Shown in pieces: positions 17,354-25,506 of a stretch of 44,168 bases of DNA. The stretch is from an uncultured beta proteobacterium (GTDB taxonomy: Bacteria > Pseudomonadota > Gammaproteobacteria > Burkholderiales > Burkholderiaceae_C): NCBI GenBank assembly GCA_903906695.1, contig CAIVLG010000241.1, positions 1-44,168 of the forward strand. The letters run 5' to 3'. The position numbers and the translations under genes were made by a program. The notes under the pieces are model-generated. The model was not told the origin of the DNA and ran no database searches. It saw only the letters and a list, made by a program, of their open reading frames with translations. The first letter of the stretch is position 1, and the number at the start of each line of letters is the position of its first letter.

Positions 17354-17959
17354 TTAGACCGCACTCCTGAGTGCTGGACGGTCACGTTCGACGAGTGCGT
17401 AATAGTCAGAAATTGGTTGGTCAAATAATGGTTTTGCCATGACGCGAATGGTATTTGTCCTCTGCCCCATCACAATGCCTTCGCGCTTGGCGACCTGGAC
17501 ATAGCCACAGCGCTCCCAAAATGCCTCTGCTCTGGCATTACCTTCGACAACGCCAAGACGCATCCAGCGAGCTCCGCAATGGCTGCACCACTCCTCGACT
17601 GACGCATACAGTGCTTTGGCATCCCCCGTCCCGTGTCTGTCAGTTGCCACAATGAACGTGCCAACATGCCAGACGCCTTTGGCGAGAAGGTCCGAGACTA
17701 CGTTGCCCATGCAAGCCAATTTGCCGTTCGCGTCTTCATAACCAAAGACGTACTTGTGATTAAAGGCCCAGCCAGCCGGCAAATCTCCGTAAATCTCCTC
17801 ATGAGCTTCGCCTTCCTGCGCGGGGATGCCGTGAACGGTTAGGAAGTACGGCGGATTTGCCTCGAAGAACTTCTGCAGCGCCAGTTCGCCAGCGTTACGG
17901 AGATTGACCACTGAGAGATTCTGTATTGGTGACGCTGGAAGGTCCACGGCAGTTCCCAT
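17354..17959 (-). CDS. GNAT family N-acetyltransferase
   Basis: This protein of 201 residues has a GNAT fold in its second half: the beta4 strand VGTFIVATDRHGTGDAKALYASVEEW includes a variant of the acetyl-CoA binding loop (RHGTGDA, where the usual form is R/QxxGxG/A), followed by GARWMRLGVVEGNARAEAFWERCGY, the classic beta5-alpha4 block. The substrate is not evident. It lies on the minus strand between the Doc remnant and the hemerythrin gene. Its stop codon lies within GTCTAAC, and GTTAGGC occurs 46 nt before its start, which recalls integron cassette borders, but a full attC site was not found. Accessory gene content on both sides supports acquisition by transfer. Confidence 0.8.
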   Translation of the reverse strand: MGTAVDLPASPIQNLSVVNLRNAGELALQKFFEANPPYFLTVHGIPAQEGEAHEEIYGDLPAGWAFNHKYVFGYEDANGKLACMGNVVSDLLAKGVWHVGTFIVATDRHGTGDAKALYASVEEWCSHCGARWMRLGVVEGNARAEAFWERCGYVQVAKREGIVMGQRTNTIRVMAKPLFDQPISDYYALVERDRPALRSAV

Positions 17960-18184
17960 GTGCGGCCTTACGAAAATGTAATCGATACTGCGAGTTTGAA
18001 CATAGCCTAACAGACTCGGGCTGCGACCGGCCGCTTCCGCTGCACAATCGAATTACGTTTCGCTCCATACCAGTCACTGGAACGTCGGACAGCAACCGGG
18101 CCAAGGTAGCACCCGTCGGAAAAAACTTTCCAAATCACCCGACGCAATCGATGCGCTCGACGCCAGCCGTACCCCGCAACGGAT

Positions 18185-18259
18185 TCAGTTGGCCGCAGGT
18201 GTTCCGGTTCCAAAAAAGAGCAAAAGCCCCACGATGAACGGCTTGCACATATGCCACAT
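18185..18259 (-). other. 24-codon frame resembling an isolated signal peptide, in a 326-nt gap
   Basis: In the gap 17960-18285 the minus strand encodes MWHMCKPFIVGLLLFFGTGT followed by PAAN and a stop. It has a short positive start, a hydrophobic core and small residues, like a signal peptide with no protein behind it. It could be a relic of a secreted protein, a small membrane peptide or chance. No good ribosome-binding site was identified. The rest of the gap holds nothing that I recognise. Confidence 0.25.
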
Positions 18260-18285
18260 TTCTGTAACTATCGTCGTTAAACAGG

Positions 18286-18804
18286 TCAAACGCTGCCAGC
18301 TGTTCGTTGCTCAGAATTACGGCTAGCCCGGAGAGGCTGAACGTAGCTCATGTCACTGGTCATCACATGCCCAAGGGTAAAAGCCAGAATAAACTGCATC
18401 ACCGACCAATTAGGGGACAACACTGAGCCCCCCGGGGAATCATCATCGTCGCTGAGGGTTTTGAAATGTTCGCGCATGGCCTGCAATTCCTTAAGCATGC
18501 TCCGATGTTCTGCCACATGTCGCTTAAGATCCCCATAGCGGATCCCAGCGAGGAGTCGTTCCTCGTAAAGGAAATGAGTACGAAGAAGCCCAAACAGCCT
18601 GTCGGTGGAGATTCGCAGTTCTCCAACCCGTACACCATCGCGCCAACTTTCGTAAATCTCCGCCCCAAATTCATATATTTCCTTATGCTGGGCATCGATT
18701 TCAGGATGGCCAACCGAGAGGTGATCTCCCCACTTGATTAGGTGATTGATGGATTGGTCTTGCATCTGGGTTCGACCGACAATTGCTTGGTTGGTACTCG
18801 ACAT
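18286..18804 (-). CDS. Bacteriohemerythrin (oxygen- or iron-binding protein)
   Basis: This 172-residue hemerythrin-like protein keeps all seven diiron ligands in order: His in EIDAQHKE, His and Glu in THFLYEER, two His in HVAEH, then His and Asp in GHVMTSDMSY. Single-domain bacteriohemerythrins bind O2 reversibly and may deliver or sense it, or handle iron. The ATG at 18804 is preferred over longer frames because GGAGAG lies 7 nt upstream. The extra N-terminal 30 residues of the protein lack family similarity, and the C-terminal tail (PLRASRNSEQRT) is polar. It stands alone on the minus strand. A diiron oxygen-binding role is confident; the cellular purpose is not shown. Confidence 0.85.
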   Translation of the reverse strand: MSSTNQAIVGRTQMQDQSINHLIKWGDHLSVGHPEIDAQHKEIYEFGAEIYESWRDGVRVGELRISTDRLFGLLRTHFLYEERLLAGIRYGDLKRHVAEHRSMLKELQAMREHFKTLSDDDDSPGGSVLSPNWSVMQFILAFTLGHVMTSDMSYVQPLRASRNSEQRTAGSV

Positions 18805-18897
18805 GATGGGCTCTCCGAGTTTGAATTTGCGATTCCCAATGTTCTTACCACTGGGGCGTGACCTATGTGCCGTAAGGCCGCAGTCCTGCAATCTTAT

Positions 18898-18920
18898 ACC
18901 CGGCGCGCTTGACGCCGGGT
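18898..18920. other. 8-bp GC-rich hairpin between vapC remnant and hemerythrin gene
   Basis: ACCCGGCG and CGCCGGGT flank a 7-nt loop. It lies in the 284-nt gap (18805-19088) upstream of the hemerythrin gene and downstream of the vapC remnant on the minus strand. It lacks a T-run, so it could be a weak terminator, a leader structure or a protein site. I see no gene in this gap. Confidence 0.4.
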
Positions 18921-19088
18921 TACCCTATGGTTGGTTGAGGTGCCACACTGCTGTCGTCACGCCACTGGAAGCAATGACCGGTATCTGGCGGTCAATCTGA
19001 ACTTCTGTAATTCGGTTTGCGCTGCGGTGTTGCCGCCCATTCTTCCGCAAAGCCGCCATCCCGAATCCCTGGGACAAAATAATGCCAG

Positions 19089-19317
19089 CTAAAGTTTTTG
19101 CGCACCAGTCACCTTTGCAAGTGCCTTGTCAAATGTGGCAAGCGGAAGATGTCCGGCCTTGCGGGCAATTTCAAGCACCAGGCAATCCGAAAAACCCAGA
19201 GAGCAAAAGATGCGAAATCCAGGCGCCCTTGGCGACGGCCGCATCCGCCGCGAGCGCCTGTTTGGCGTCGTCACGCGCCAACAGACGCACAAGAACGTTG
19301 GTGTCAATCGCGAGCAT
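19089..19317 (-). pseudogene. vapC: VapC PIN-domain toxin remnant with internal deletion
   Basis: Reading from the ATG at 19317 gives MLAIDTNVLVRLLARDDAKQ, the canonical VapC N-terminus with its first catalytic aspartate, up to GAWISHLLL. The frame then meets a stop. A different frame continues with the true VapC C-terminus, GFSDCLVLEIARKAGHLPLA and TFDKALAKV, ending at 19089. About 70-80 residues of an intact PIN domain are missing between the two blocks, including the middle acidic catalytic residues, so no active nuclease can be made. The start overlaps vapB by 14 nt, the usual coupling. The antitoxin gene upstream is intact. Confidence 0.82.
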
Positions 19318-19576
19318 GTCGCTTTTGCATGCGCTGGCGGATTCCCTGCTTGAGTTCGACCAGCGTCCTGGCGCGCTTCATACCTGGTGGGGCATCTGCA
19401 AATAGGGCCTGATGCACATCGTCCGTGCTGTGGCGCTTGGCGCGGCCCACCACGATGCGCTCGCCTTCCTGTGTCCACACAAGTACCGAGCCCGGTATCA
19501 GGTGCAGAAATTTGCGCACCGCTGCCGGCACCGAAACCTGGCCTTGCGAGGTGAGTTTTGACTCAGCTTTTTGCAT
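19304..19576 (-). CDS. vapB: VapB-type antitoxin (AbrB/SpoVT fold)
   Basis: A 90-residue protein with an N-terminal swapped-hairpin DNA-binding domain: SKLTSQGQVSVPAAVRKFL, then PGSVLVWTQEGERIVVGRA. The C-terminal tail, ALFADAPPGMKRARTLVELK, is the type that wraps the cognate VapC. It normally represses the vapBC promoter and neutralises the PIN toxin. Here the partner is broken, so the protein may only act as a repressor or could bind another VapC. The start lies 12 nt after the stop of the preceding minus-strand gene, so its promoter would lie inside that gene. Confidence 0.85.
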   Translation of the reverse strand: MQKAESKLTSQGQVSVPAAVRKFLHLIPGSVLVWTQEGERIVVGRAKRHSTDDVHQALFADAPPGMKRARTLVELKQGIRQRMQKRHARD

Positions 19577-19588
19577 GGCACCATGTTA

Positions 19589-20128
19589 TTACTTTACCGT
19601 GGTATTGGATCCAACACCGGGCGCTGCTGCCTGAAACGTGACGGGAGCCTTGACCAGCGCTGCCTGGCAACTTCCGAGGCCGATGACGTTGACCCGAATC
19701 AGGGTGCTGGCATCGATGGCGCGCAGGGCGATTTCTCGCGCCTTGTCACGCCAGGTGCCACGGAAATAGTTGCTCAGGAAGGAGCGGCCCATGGGTGCCT
19801 CCCCGTTGGCACTGACGTAGAGAAACTCGCGCACTCGCCCGACCGTGTGTTCGCACACGCCGCGAAATGAGTCGGCGGCAACCTTCTTGACCGCGACCAC
19901 GATCTCGACTTTGTCCGGATCCACTTTGTAGGAGACGCCGACACCTTCGATCGGGGACGGCCAATCCTTGATTCCGCTCAGCGCAACCTCGAGTTTGAAA
20001 CTGCCGAACTCGACCATGGTCACTTGCGCGGTGCGAAGGTCATCGAGCGGGGTCGCCTGGACAGCGGTGCTGAAAGCGCTGGCCAGGGCCAGCAGCAATA
20101 GGGACATTCGGGTTTTCATGGGAGTCAT
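19589..20128 (-). CDS. Secreted protein of unknown function
   Basis: I do not recognise this protein. It begins with a clear signal peptide (MKTRMSLLLLALASAFSTAV then QA, cleavage likely before TPLDDL), so it is probably periplasmic. The mature part of about 155 residues has alternating strands, for example TMVEFGSFKLEVAL and KVEIVVAVKK, and two cysteines (in GVCEH and LGSCQ) that may pair. Either the ATG at 20128, which overlaps the MFS stop by ATGA, or the ATG at 20119 could start it. Overlap with the MFS gene suggests a shared transcript. Confidence 0.65.
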   Translation of the reverse strand: MTPMKTRMSLLLLALASAFSTAVQATPLDDLRTAQVTMVEFGSFKLEVALSGIKDWPSPIEGVGVSYKVDPDKVEIVVAVKKVAADSFRGVCEHTVGRVREFLYVSANGEAPMGRSFLSNYFRGTWRDKAREIALRAIDASTLIRVNVIGLGSCQAALVKAPVTFQAAAPGVGSNTTVK

Positions 20129-21366
20129 GCAGTTGTCGAAGAAGTGGCGGGCAGTGGTTGGATGCGGGCTTCACGGATGGGCAGGTTGCACAGGGCGGCC
20201 ATCGAGGCCAGCGCAATGTCCGCGTACCACATCCAGTTGTAGTCACCGCGCAGCGTAATTGCCCAGCCGCCCAGCCAGGCACCGAGAAAACCACCGATCT
20301 GATGTGACAGCAAGGTCAGACCGAACAGTGTGGCCAGGTAGCGGTAACCAAAGAGCTTGCCGACCAGTGCAGCGGTCGGCGGCACGGTTGCCAGCCAGGT
20401 GAAGCCCAGCCCGGCGGCGAAGATGTAGAAGGTGATGGCCGTCTTCGGTGCCATCAGGTAGACAGCAATCAAGGCCGCGCGTGAACCGTACATCCAGGAC
20501 AGTACCAGCTTGCTTCTGGCGCGCGAGACCGACCAGCCGGCCGCCAGGCTGCCGAAGATATTGGCCAGACCAATAATGGCCAGCGACCAGCTCGCCACAT
20601 TGCCGGGCAGGCCGCACAGCGCCACTTCGCCGGGCAGATGGGTGACGAGGAAGGCGATGTGAAAGCCGCAGGTGAAGAAACCGGCGTGCAGCAGCAGGTA
20701 GCTGCGGTCTCCAAGCGCATCGCGGATCGCCCGCATCGCGCCGGCGTCGGCAGGCAGGTTGCCGGCCATCGGCGATCTGGGCTGACCTCGCAGCATGCGC
20801 GTCAGCGGCAGCGCCGCAAGCGTGATGACGGCCATCGACCACATTGCGCCCATCCAGCCCAGCGAGGCGATCAGCCTTTGCAGCACCGGTGCAAAGACGA
20901 ACTGGCCAAAAGAGCCGCCGGCGTTGATGATGCCCGAGGCCATGCCACGCTTTTCTGCCGGCAGCCGTTGAGAGGCAGCACCGATCAAGACCGAAAAACT
21001 GCAGGCCCCCGAGCCGGCAGCCGAGATCACGCCGATGGCGAGAATCAGGCCCCAGCCCGAACTCATGAAGGGCGTCATGGCGCTGCCGATGGCCAGCACG
21101 ACCAGACCGGCGGCGAGCACGCGCGCCGGGCCGTAGCGGTCTGCCACAGCGCCGGCAATTGGTTGGACGACGCCCCACATCAGCTGCCCGACGGCCATTG
21201 CCAGACTGATGGTGGTGATGCCCAGGCCGGTTGCGGTATTGAGCGGCGACACGAACAGCCCAAGCGACTGGCGTGCTCCCATCGTCACCATCAGGATGGA
21301 GGCGGCGACCAGGGTGACGATCCAGTAGTTGGTACTTTGTGCGCGATGGGCTTTGGTGACTGACAT
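20125..21366 (-). CDS. MFS transporter (OFA/monocarboxylate-like)
   Basis: This 413-residue carrier has about 12 membrane spans. Visible family features are the loop GAVADRYGPARVLAAG after helix 2 (the DxxG-R motif region), AEKRGMASGIINAGGSFGQF around helix 5, and a second-half FGYRYLATLFGLTLLSHQIG. The pattern resembles the oxalate:formate antiporter/monocarboxylate branch of the MFS, which moves small organic acids, but no substrate can be read from the sequence. It starts 134 nt from the divergent AI-2E-family gene, and its stop overlaps the secreted unknown. The MFS call is sure; the subfamily is tentative. Confidence 0.85.
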   Translation of the reverse strand: MSVTKAHRAQSTNYWIVTLVAASILMVTMGARQSLGLFVSPLNTATGLGITTISLAMAVGQLMWGVVQPIAGAVADRYGPARVLAAGLVVLAIGSAMTPFMSSGWGLILAIGVISAAGSGACSFSVLIGAASQRLPAEKRGMASGIINAGGSFGQFVFAPVLQRLIASLGWMGAMWSMAVITLAALPLTRMLRGQPRSPMAGNLPADAGAMRAIRDALGDRSYLLLHAGFFTCGFHIAFLVTHLPGEVALCGLPGNVASWSLAIIGLANIFGSLAAGWSVSRARSKLVLSWMYGSRAALIAVYLMAPKTAITFYIFAAGLGFTWLATVPPTAALVGKLFGYRYLATLFGLTLLSHQIGGFLGAWLGGWAITLRGDYNWMWYADIALASMAALCNLPIREARIQPLPATSSTTA

Positions 21367-21500
21367 TGATTGTTCGCGAAGATTGTTGGACGGCGATGCG
21401 CAGATCTACGCTGTAGGCCGCTTCCATTTTCCCACAATGGCGGCCTTTGCCATACCTTGCTGTAGGATGCCTTCTTCATGTTCTCTGAGGGAGGCCCGGG

Positions 21501-22556
21501 ATGACCGACATTCACCGTGATCTGACTCGCACCACGCTGGCGATTCTGTGCATCCTGCTGCTGACCGCTGTGTCACTCTGGGTGTTGCGACCGTTTCTGG
21601 CGGCCACGATCTGGGCCACCATGATCGTGGTGGCCACCTGGCCCATGCTCAGGTCGCTGGAGCGACGCCTGGGCAATCGGCGCGCTCTGGCGGTGGCAGC
21701 CATGACGCTGGCGATGTTGCTGCTGCTGTTCGTTCCGCTGGGTCTGGCAATAGACACGATTGCCAGTCACACCGAAGACATTGCCGATCTGGCCAGCAAA
21801 TTGGCAGCCAAAGGCTTGCCACAGCCGCCCGATTGGGTTGGCGCCCTGCCGCTGGTGGGCGACCGGATCGCAAGTTTCTGGCGCGAGCTGGCCGACGCCG
21901 GTTCGCAGGGTCTGATCGCGAAACTGAACCCGTATATTGCAGACACCGGCAAATGGCTTTTTGGGCAGGTCGGTGGCCTGGGTTTCATGCTTTTTCAGTT
22001 TCTGCTCATCGTGCTGCTGTCTGCCATTCTTTACAGCAACGGGGAAGCAGGGGCAGCCGGCGTGCGGCGCTTTGGCAACCGGCTGGCGGGCCAGCGCGGC
22101 GAAGATTCGATCATCCTGGCGGGACAGGCGATCCGCGGTGTGGCGCTGGGGGTGGGCGTGACGGCGATTGTTCAGACCGTGCTCGGAGGCATCGGCCTGG
22201 CCATTGCCGGTGTGCCTTTCGCCTCGCTGCTCAGTGCAGTGATGTTCATGTTCTGCCTCGCGCAGTTGGGGCCCGGACTGATTCTGTTTTCGGCCGTTGG
22301 CTGGATGTTCTGGACCGGTGACACCGTTTGGGCGTCCTTTCTGCTGGTGTGGAGCCTGATCGTGACCAGTCTGGACAATTTTCTGCGCCCGATGCTGATC
22401 AGGAAGGGAGCCGATTTGCCCCTGCTCCTCATCTTTGCCGGCGTCATCGGAGGCATGCTGAACTTCGGCCTGATCGGCATCTTTGTCGGCCCGGTGGTTC
22501 TGGCCGTGACCTACACCCTGCTTCAGGACTGGATTGCCGACGGGGTGTCCGGCTAA
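21501..22556 (+). CDS. ydiK: AI-2E family transporter, YdiK-like
   Basis: A 351-residue inner-membrane protein of the AI-2E exporter/PerM superfamily. It shows early helices (LAILCILLLTAVSLWVL and a WATMIVVATWP segment), the central soluble stretch (DWVGALPLVGDRIASFWREL), and the conserved late block SLDNFLRPMLIRKGADLPLL followed by IFAGVIGGMLNFGLIGIFVGP. This late block is typical of YdiK. Members have been linked to efflux of signals or ions, and the substrate of YdiK itself is not settled. A GAGGGAGG-like signal sits just before the ATG at 21501. It is divergent from the MFS gene. Confidence 0.85.
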   Translation: MTDIHRDLTRTTLAILCILLLTAVSLWVLRPFLAATIWATMIVVATWPMLRSLERRLGNRRALAVAAMTLAMLLLLFVPLGLAIDTIASHTEDIADLASKLAAKGLPQPPDWVGALPLVGDRIASFWRELADAGSQGLIAKLNPYIADTGKWLFGQVGGLGFMLFQFLLIVLLSAILYSNGEAGAAGVRRFGNRLAGQRGEDSIILAGQAIRGVALGVGVTAIVQTVLGGIGLAIAGVPFASLLSAVMFMFCLAQLGPGLILFSAVGWMFWTGDTVWASFLLVWSLIVTSLDNFLRPMLIRKGADLPLLLIFAGVIGGMLNFGLIGIFVGPVVLAVTYTLLQDWIADGVSG

Positions 22557-22698
22557 GGGATATGGTGATTGCATTGGCAACGCCGGTTGCAGTCCACTTG
22601 TTTCGCACTTTATCTATATACTTCCTGCGGATCGCCAACGGCCGGCGTGCAACTTGCGCTGGCCGACACTTAAACTACTCACCAGGGAGAACGAAGGT

Positions 22699-23640
22699 AT
22701 GAACAGGACTAGACGTTGCACGCTCGGCCTTGCCGCTTTGATCGGATCGATGCTTATCGCAGGCGGCGCCATCGCGCAGGACAAAGTGGTACGCATGGGC
22801 AACCAGAAGGTCGGCGCCTATGCGCTTCTGAAAGCGCGCGGCATATTGGAAGATCGACTCAAGCCGCTCGGCTATACGGTGAGCTGGAAGGAGTTTTCGA
22901 GTGGGCCGCTGCTTCTCGAAGGGCTCACCGTCGGCGCCGTTGATTTCGGCCATGGCGGTGAGGCGCCGCCGATCTTCGCGCAAGCTGCGGGCGCGGCGTT
23001 TCTCTACATTGGTCACGAACCAGCGGCGCCTAAGGGGGAGGCCGTCCTGGTGCCCAAGGACAGCCCGATCAAGACGATCGCCGATCTGAAAGGTAAGAAG
23101 ATCGCGTTGAACAAGGGCTCGAACGTTCATTACCTGCTGGTGCGCGCGCTCGAAAACGCGGGCCTCAAATACACCGATGTCGATGTCGTGTATTTGTCGC
23201 CAGCCGACGGGCGTGCGGCCTTTGACAAGGGCGCCGTCGATGCCTGGGTGATCTGGGAGCCCTACCGCACTGCCGCCGAGATGTCATTGGGCGCACGCAC
23301 CCTCGCTGACGGCAGCGGCCTTGTTTCCAACCACGAGTTCTTTTTTGTGACCAAGTCCTTTGCCCAGGCGAATCCGAAGGTGATCGACGTCGTGCTCAGC
23401 GCCGCGCGTGACGTTTATGCCGAAGCGGCGAAGGACATGGCGGGCACGGCGAAGACATTCAGTGTCGCGGCCGGCTTTCCGGTACCGGTGATGGAAGTCG
23501 CGCTTTCGCGCAGGGGTTTTGGGGTTCAGACCATGAGCGATCAAGTCATCGCCGATCAACAGAAGATCGCCGACACTTTCAAGACGCTCGGACTGATCCC
23601 GACCGCCATCACCGTTTCCGATGTAGTGCTTAAGCCGTAG
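22699..23640 (+). CDS. SsuA-like ABC transporter substrate-binding protein (orphan)
   Basis: A periplasmic binding protein of 313 residues from the ATG at 22699, with GAAGG just upstream. The signal peptide is RRCTLGLAALIGSMLIAGGA with cleavage after AIAQ. It resembles the aliphatic-sulfonate/nitrate/taurine family: VRMGNQKVGAYALLKARGIL, EFSSGPLLLEGLTVGAVDFG, DLKGKKIALNKGSNVHYLL and DAWVIWEPYRTAAE. The usual partners, SsuB and SsuC, are absent on both sides, so it is either an orphan or works with a distant permease. The 142-nt upstream gap contains TTGCAG, 17 nt, TTATCT, a weak promoter candidate. Confidence 0.85.
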   Translation: MNRTRRCTLGLAALIGSMLIAGGAIAQDKVVRMGNQKVGAYALLKARGILEDRLKPLGYTVSWKEFSSGPLLLEGLTVGAVDFGHGGEAPPIFAQAAGAAFLYIGHEPAAPKGEAVLVPKDSPIKTIADLKGKKIALNKGSNVHYLLVRALENAGLKYTDVDVVYLSPADGRAAFDKGAVDAWVIWEPYRTAAEMSLGARTLADGSGLVSNHEFFFVTKSFAQANPKVIDVVLSAARDVYAEAAKDMAGTAKTFSVAAGFPVPVMEVALSRRGFGVQTMSDQVIADQQKIADTFKTLGLIPTAITVSDVVLKP

Positions 23641-23677
23641 CCTGATTTCGCCCTGGGTGAAGCAAGGCTGGCCCGAT

Positions 23678-24664
23678 TCAAGCAGAGATATTGAACACCC
23701 GCAGGGCGTTCGCACCTCGAATCGCGTCGCACTGTGCCTGCGGTAATCTGGCCGTGTTGGCAAAGGCGCCTTTGGTATCGTGCACCTGATGCGGCCAGTC
23801 GGTGCCCAACATCACATGCTCGGCACCGACAACCGAAATCAGATACTGCAGCGCGCCCAGGTCGTAGGTGATGCTGTCGTAATAGATGTGGCGCAAATAG
23901 TCGGTCGGTTTGCGTTTCATCTGGCGCCGTTGCGGGATCTCGACGGCATCGCCTTTTTCAAAGCGTCCGACCAGGTAGGGCAGGGTGCCGCCGCCGTGCG
24001 ACGCGATGATTTTCAGATTCGGGTACTGATCGAAGAAGCCTTCGAAGATCATGCGCGTGAGGGCCAGTGTGGTGTCGAACATGAAGCCGACCGACCAGCT
24101 CAAGTCGAACTTGGTCATGTCCATCAGGTCCACCCCCGGCGGATCGGTCGGATGCACCAGCACCGGCAGGGCGCGCCTGTCGATCTCGGCCCAGATCGGC
24201 GCAAACAGCGGATCGGTCAGGCTGCGCCCCGACACATTGGCCAGCACCATGACACCCGACGCTCCGTTTTCGCAGCTGCGGCGCAATTCCTCGATCGCGC
24301 GCTGCGGATATTCCCAGGGCAGTGAAGTGAACCAGCGGATGCGATCCGGGTAAGTGGTTTGCGCCTGCGCCATGGTGTCGTTGGACTCCCGCGCGGCGCG
24401 GCAGCTGACGTCCTCATTGCCCCAGTAGACGTTGGGGCAGGTCAGCGACACGATCGAGATGTCGATGCCCGCGGCGTCCATGTGTTTGATGCGCAGCTCG
24501 TAATCGAAATGACCGCGCTGCGGAATCACCACCGGTGTGTTGCCCCTGAATATTTCCTGCTGTCCGTCGGGGCGGGTCTGGATGTTGTACTGTCCGCCTT
24601 CGCTCTTGAGCAATTCAAGCCATTTGGGCGTGAACATGTGGGTGTGGACGTCTATCACTGGCAT
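23678..24664 (-). CDS. Amidohydrolase-2 / ACMSD-family metal-dependent hydrolase or decarboxylase
   Basis: This 328-residue TIM-barrel protein carries the ACMSD-type metal set: the N-terminal DVHTHMF (HxH), LVHPTDPPG (metal histidine), IASHGGG and GTDWPH with the catalytic aspartate. Enzymes in this family decarboxylate or hydrolyse aromatic or ring-cleavage acids, including 2-amino-3-carboxymuconate semialdehyde, hydroxybenzoates and related compounds. The PVLVHPTDPPGVDLMDMTKF segment and the length match the family. It is convergent with the SsuA-like gene and sits 45 nt before the ABC cluster. No neighbouring catabolic gene identifies the substrate. Confidence 0.85.
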   Translation of the reverse strand: MPVIDVHTHMFTPKWLELLKSEGGQYNIQTRPDGQQEIFRGNTPVVIPQRGHFDYELRIKHMDAAGIDISIVSLTCPNVYWGNEDVSCRAARESNDTMAQAQTTYPDRIRWFTSLPWEYPQRAIEELRRSCENGASGVMVLANVSGRSLTDPLFAPIWAEIDRRALPVLVHPTDPPGVDLMDMTKFDLSWSVGFMFDTTLALTRMIFEGFFDQYPNLKIIASHGGGTLPYLVGRFEKGDAVEIPQRRQMKRKPTDYLRHIYYDSITYDLGALQYLISVVGAEHVMLGTDWPHQVHDTKGAFANTARLPQAQCDAIRGANALRVFNISA

Positions 24665-24709
24665 GAATCATGTCTCCGTTTGTTGCTGCGGCTGATTCTA
24701 AGCATGCAC

Positions 24710-25489
24710 TCAATGCGTCAGCACCTGGCCCAGAAATGATTGCAGCCGTGGGCTTTGCGGTCGCTCGAAAAAATCAGCCGGCGCGGCCGACTCGATGATC
24801 TGGCCCTGGTCCATGAAGATCACCCGGTCCGCCACGCGGCGCGCAAAACCCATCTCATGGGTGACGATCATCATGGTCATGCCCTCGCCGGCCAGGCCCT
24901 CCATGGTCTGTAATACTTCGTTGACCATCTCGGGATCGAGCGAAGCCGTCGGTTCGTCAAACAGCACCACCTGTGGTCGCGTGCACAAGGTGCGTGCAAT
25001 CGCGACCCGTTGTTGCTGGCCACCCGAAAGCTGCGCCGGATGCTTGTGCGCCTGGTCCGTCAGGCCGACGCGCTCCAGGTAGTGATGGGCGCGCTCCAGC
25101 GCCTCGTGCCGGCTCACGCCAGTGCCCCAGACCGGGCCGACGGTGAGGTTTTGCAGCACCGTCATGTGGGGAAACAGATTGAACTGCTGGAACACCATGC
25201 CGACGCGCCGGTTCACCGCCAGCCGGGCGGCGCGCGTGATTTCATTGGCGTCCACTTGCACACCGCACACCTGCAGCCGCCCTTGCTGAAACGGCTCCAG
25301 CAAGTTCACCGTGCGCACCAGCGTCGACTTGCCCGAGCCCGACGGGCCGCAGATCACGATGCGTTCGCCGCGCGCCACCTGCAACTCGATGTCGCGCAGC
25401 GCATGGTAGGCGCCGTACCACTTGTTGATGCCGTCCATCTGCACCGCGATGCGGTCCGATTGGGCTGGGGTCAAGGGCATTGTTGTCAT
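24710..25489 (-). CDS. aapP: Amino-acid ABC transporter ATPase, AapP-like
   Basis: An ATP-binding subunit of 259 residues powering polar amino-acid uptake. It has the A-loop KWYGAYHAL, Walker [11 protein letters not shown]-loop [14 protein letters not shown], signature [13 protein letters not shown], Walker [15 protein letters not shown] and the H-loop VTHEMGF. The ATG at 25489 (or the one at 25480) is the likely start; the frame stays open much further upstream, but that part is the shadow of aapM. It lies 17 nt after aapM and is the last gene of the J-Q-M-P cluster. Confidence 0.92.
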   Translation of the reverse strand: MTTMPLTPAQSDRIAVQMDGINKWYGAYHALRDIELQVARGERIVICGPSGSGKSTLVRTVNLLEPFQQGRLQVCGVQVDANEITRAARLAVNRRVGMVFQQFNLFPHMTVLQNLTVGPVWGTGVSRHEALERAHHYLERVGLTDQAHKHPAQLSGGQQQRVAIARTLCTRPQVVLFDEPTASLDPEMVNEVLQTMEGLAGEGMTMMIVTHEMGFARRVADRVIFMDQGQIIESAAPADFFERPQSPRLQSFLGQVLTH

Positions 25490-25506
25490 CGCGGGTTCAA
25501 GCAGAT

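Noticed and set aside
17353-18011. Integron gene cassette around the GNAT gene (GTCTAAC at its stop, GTTAGGC upstream of its start)
   Set aside because: The two heptamers fit attC core consensus, but no partner core site with matching inner arms occurs within 150 nt of either. No integrase gene is visible.
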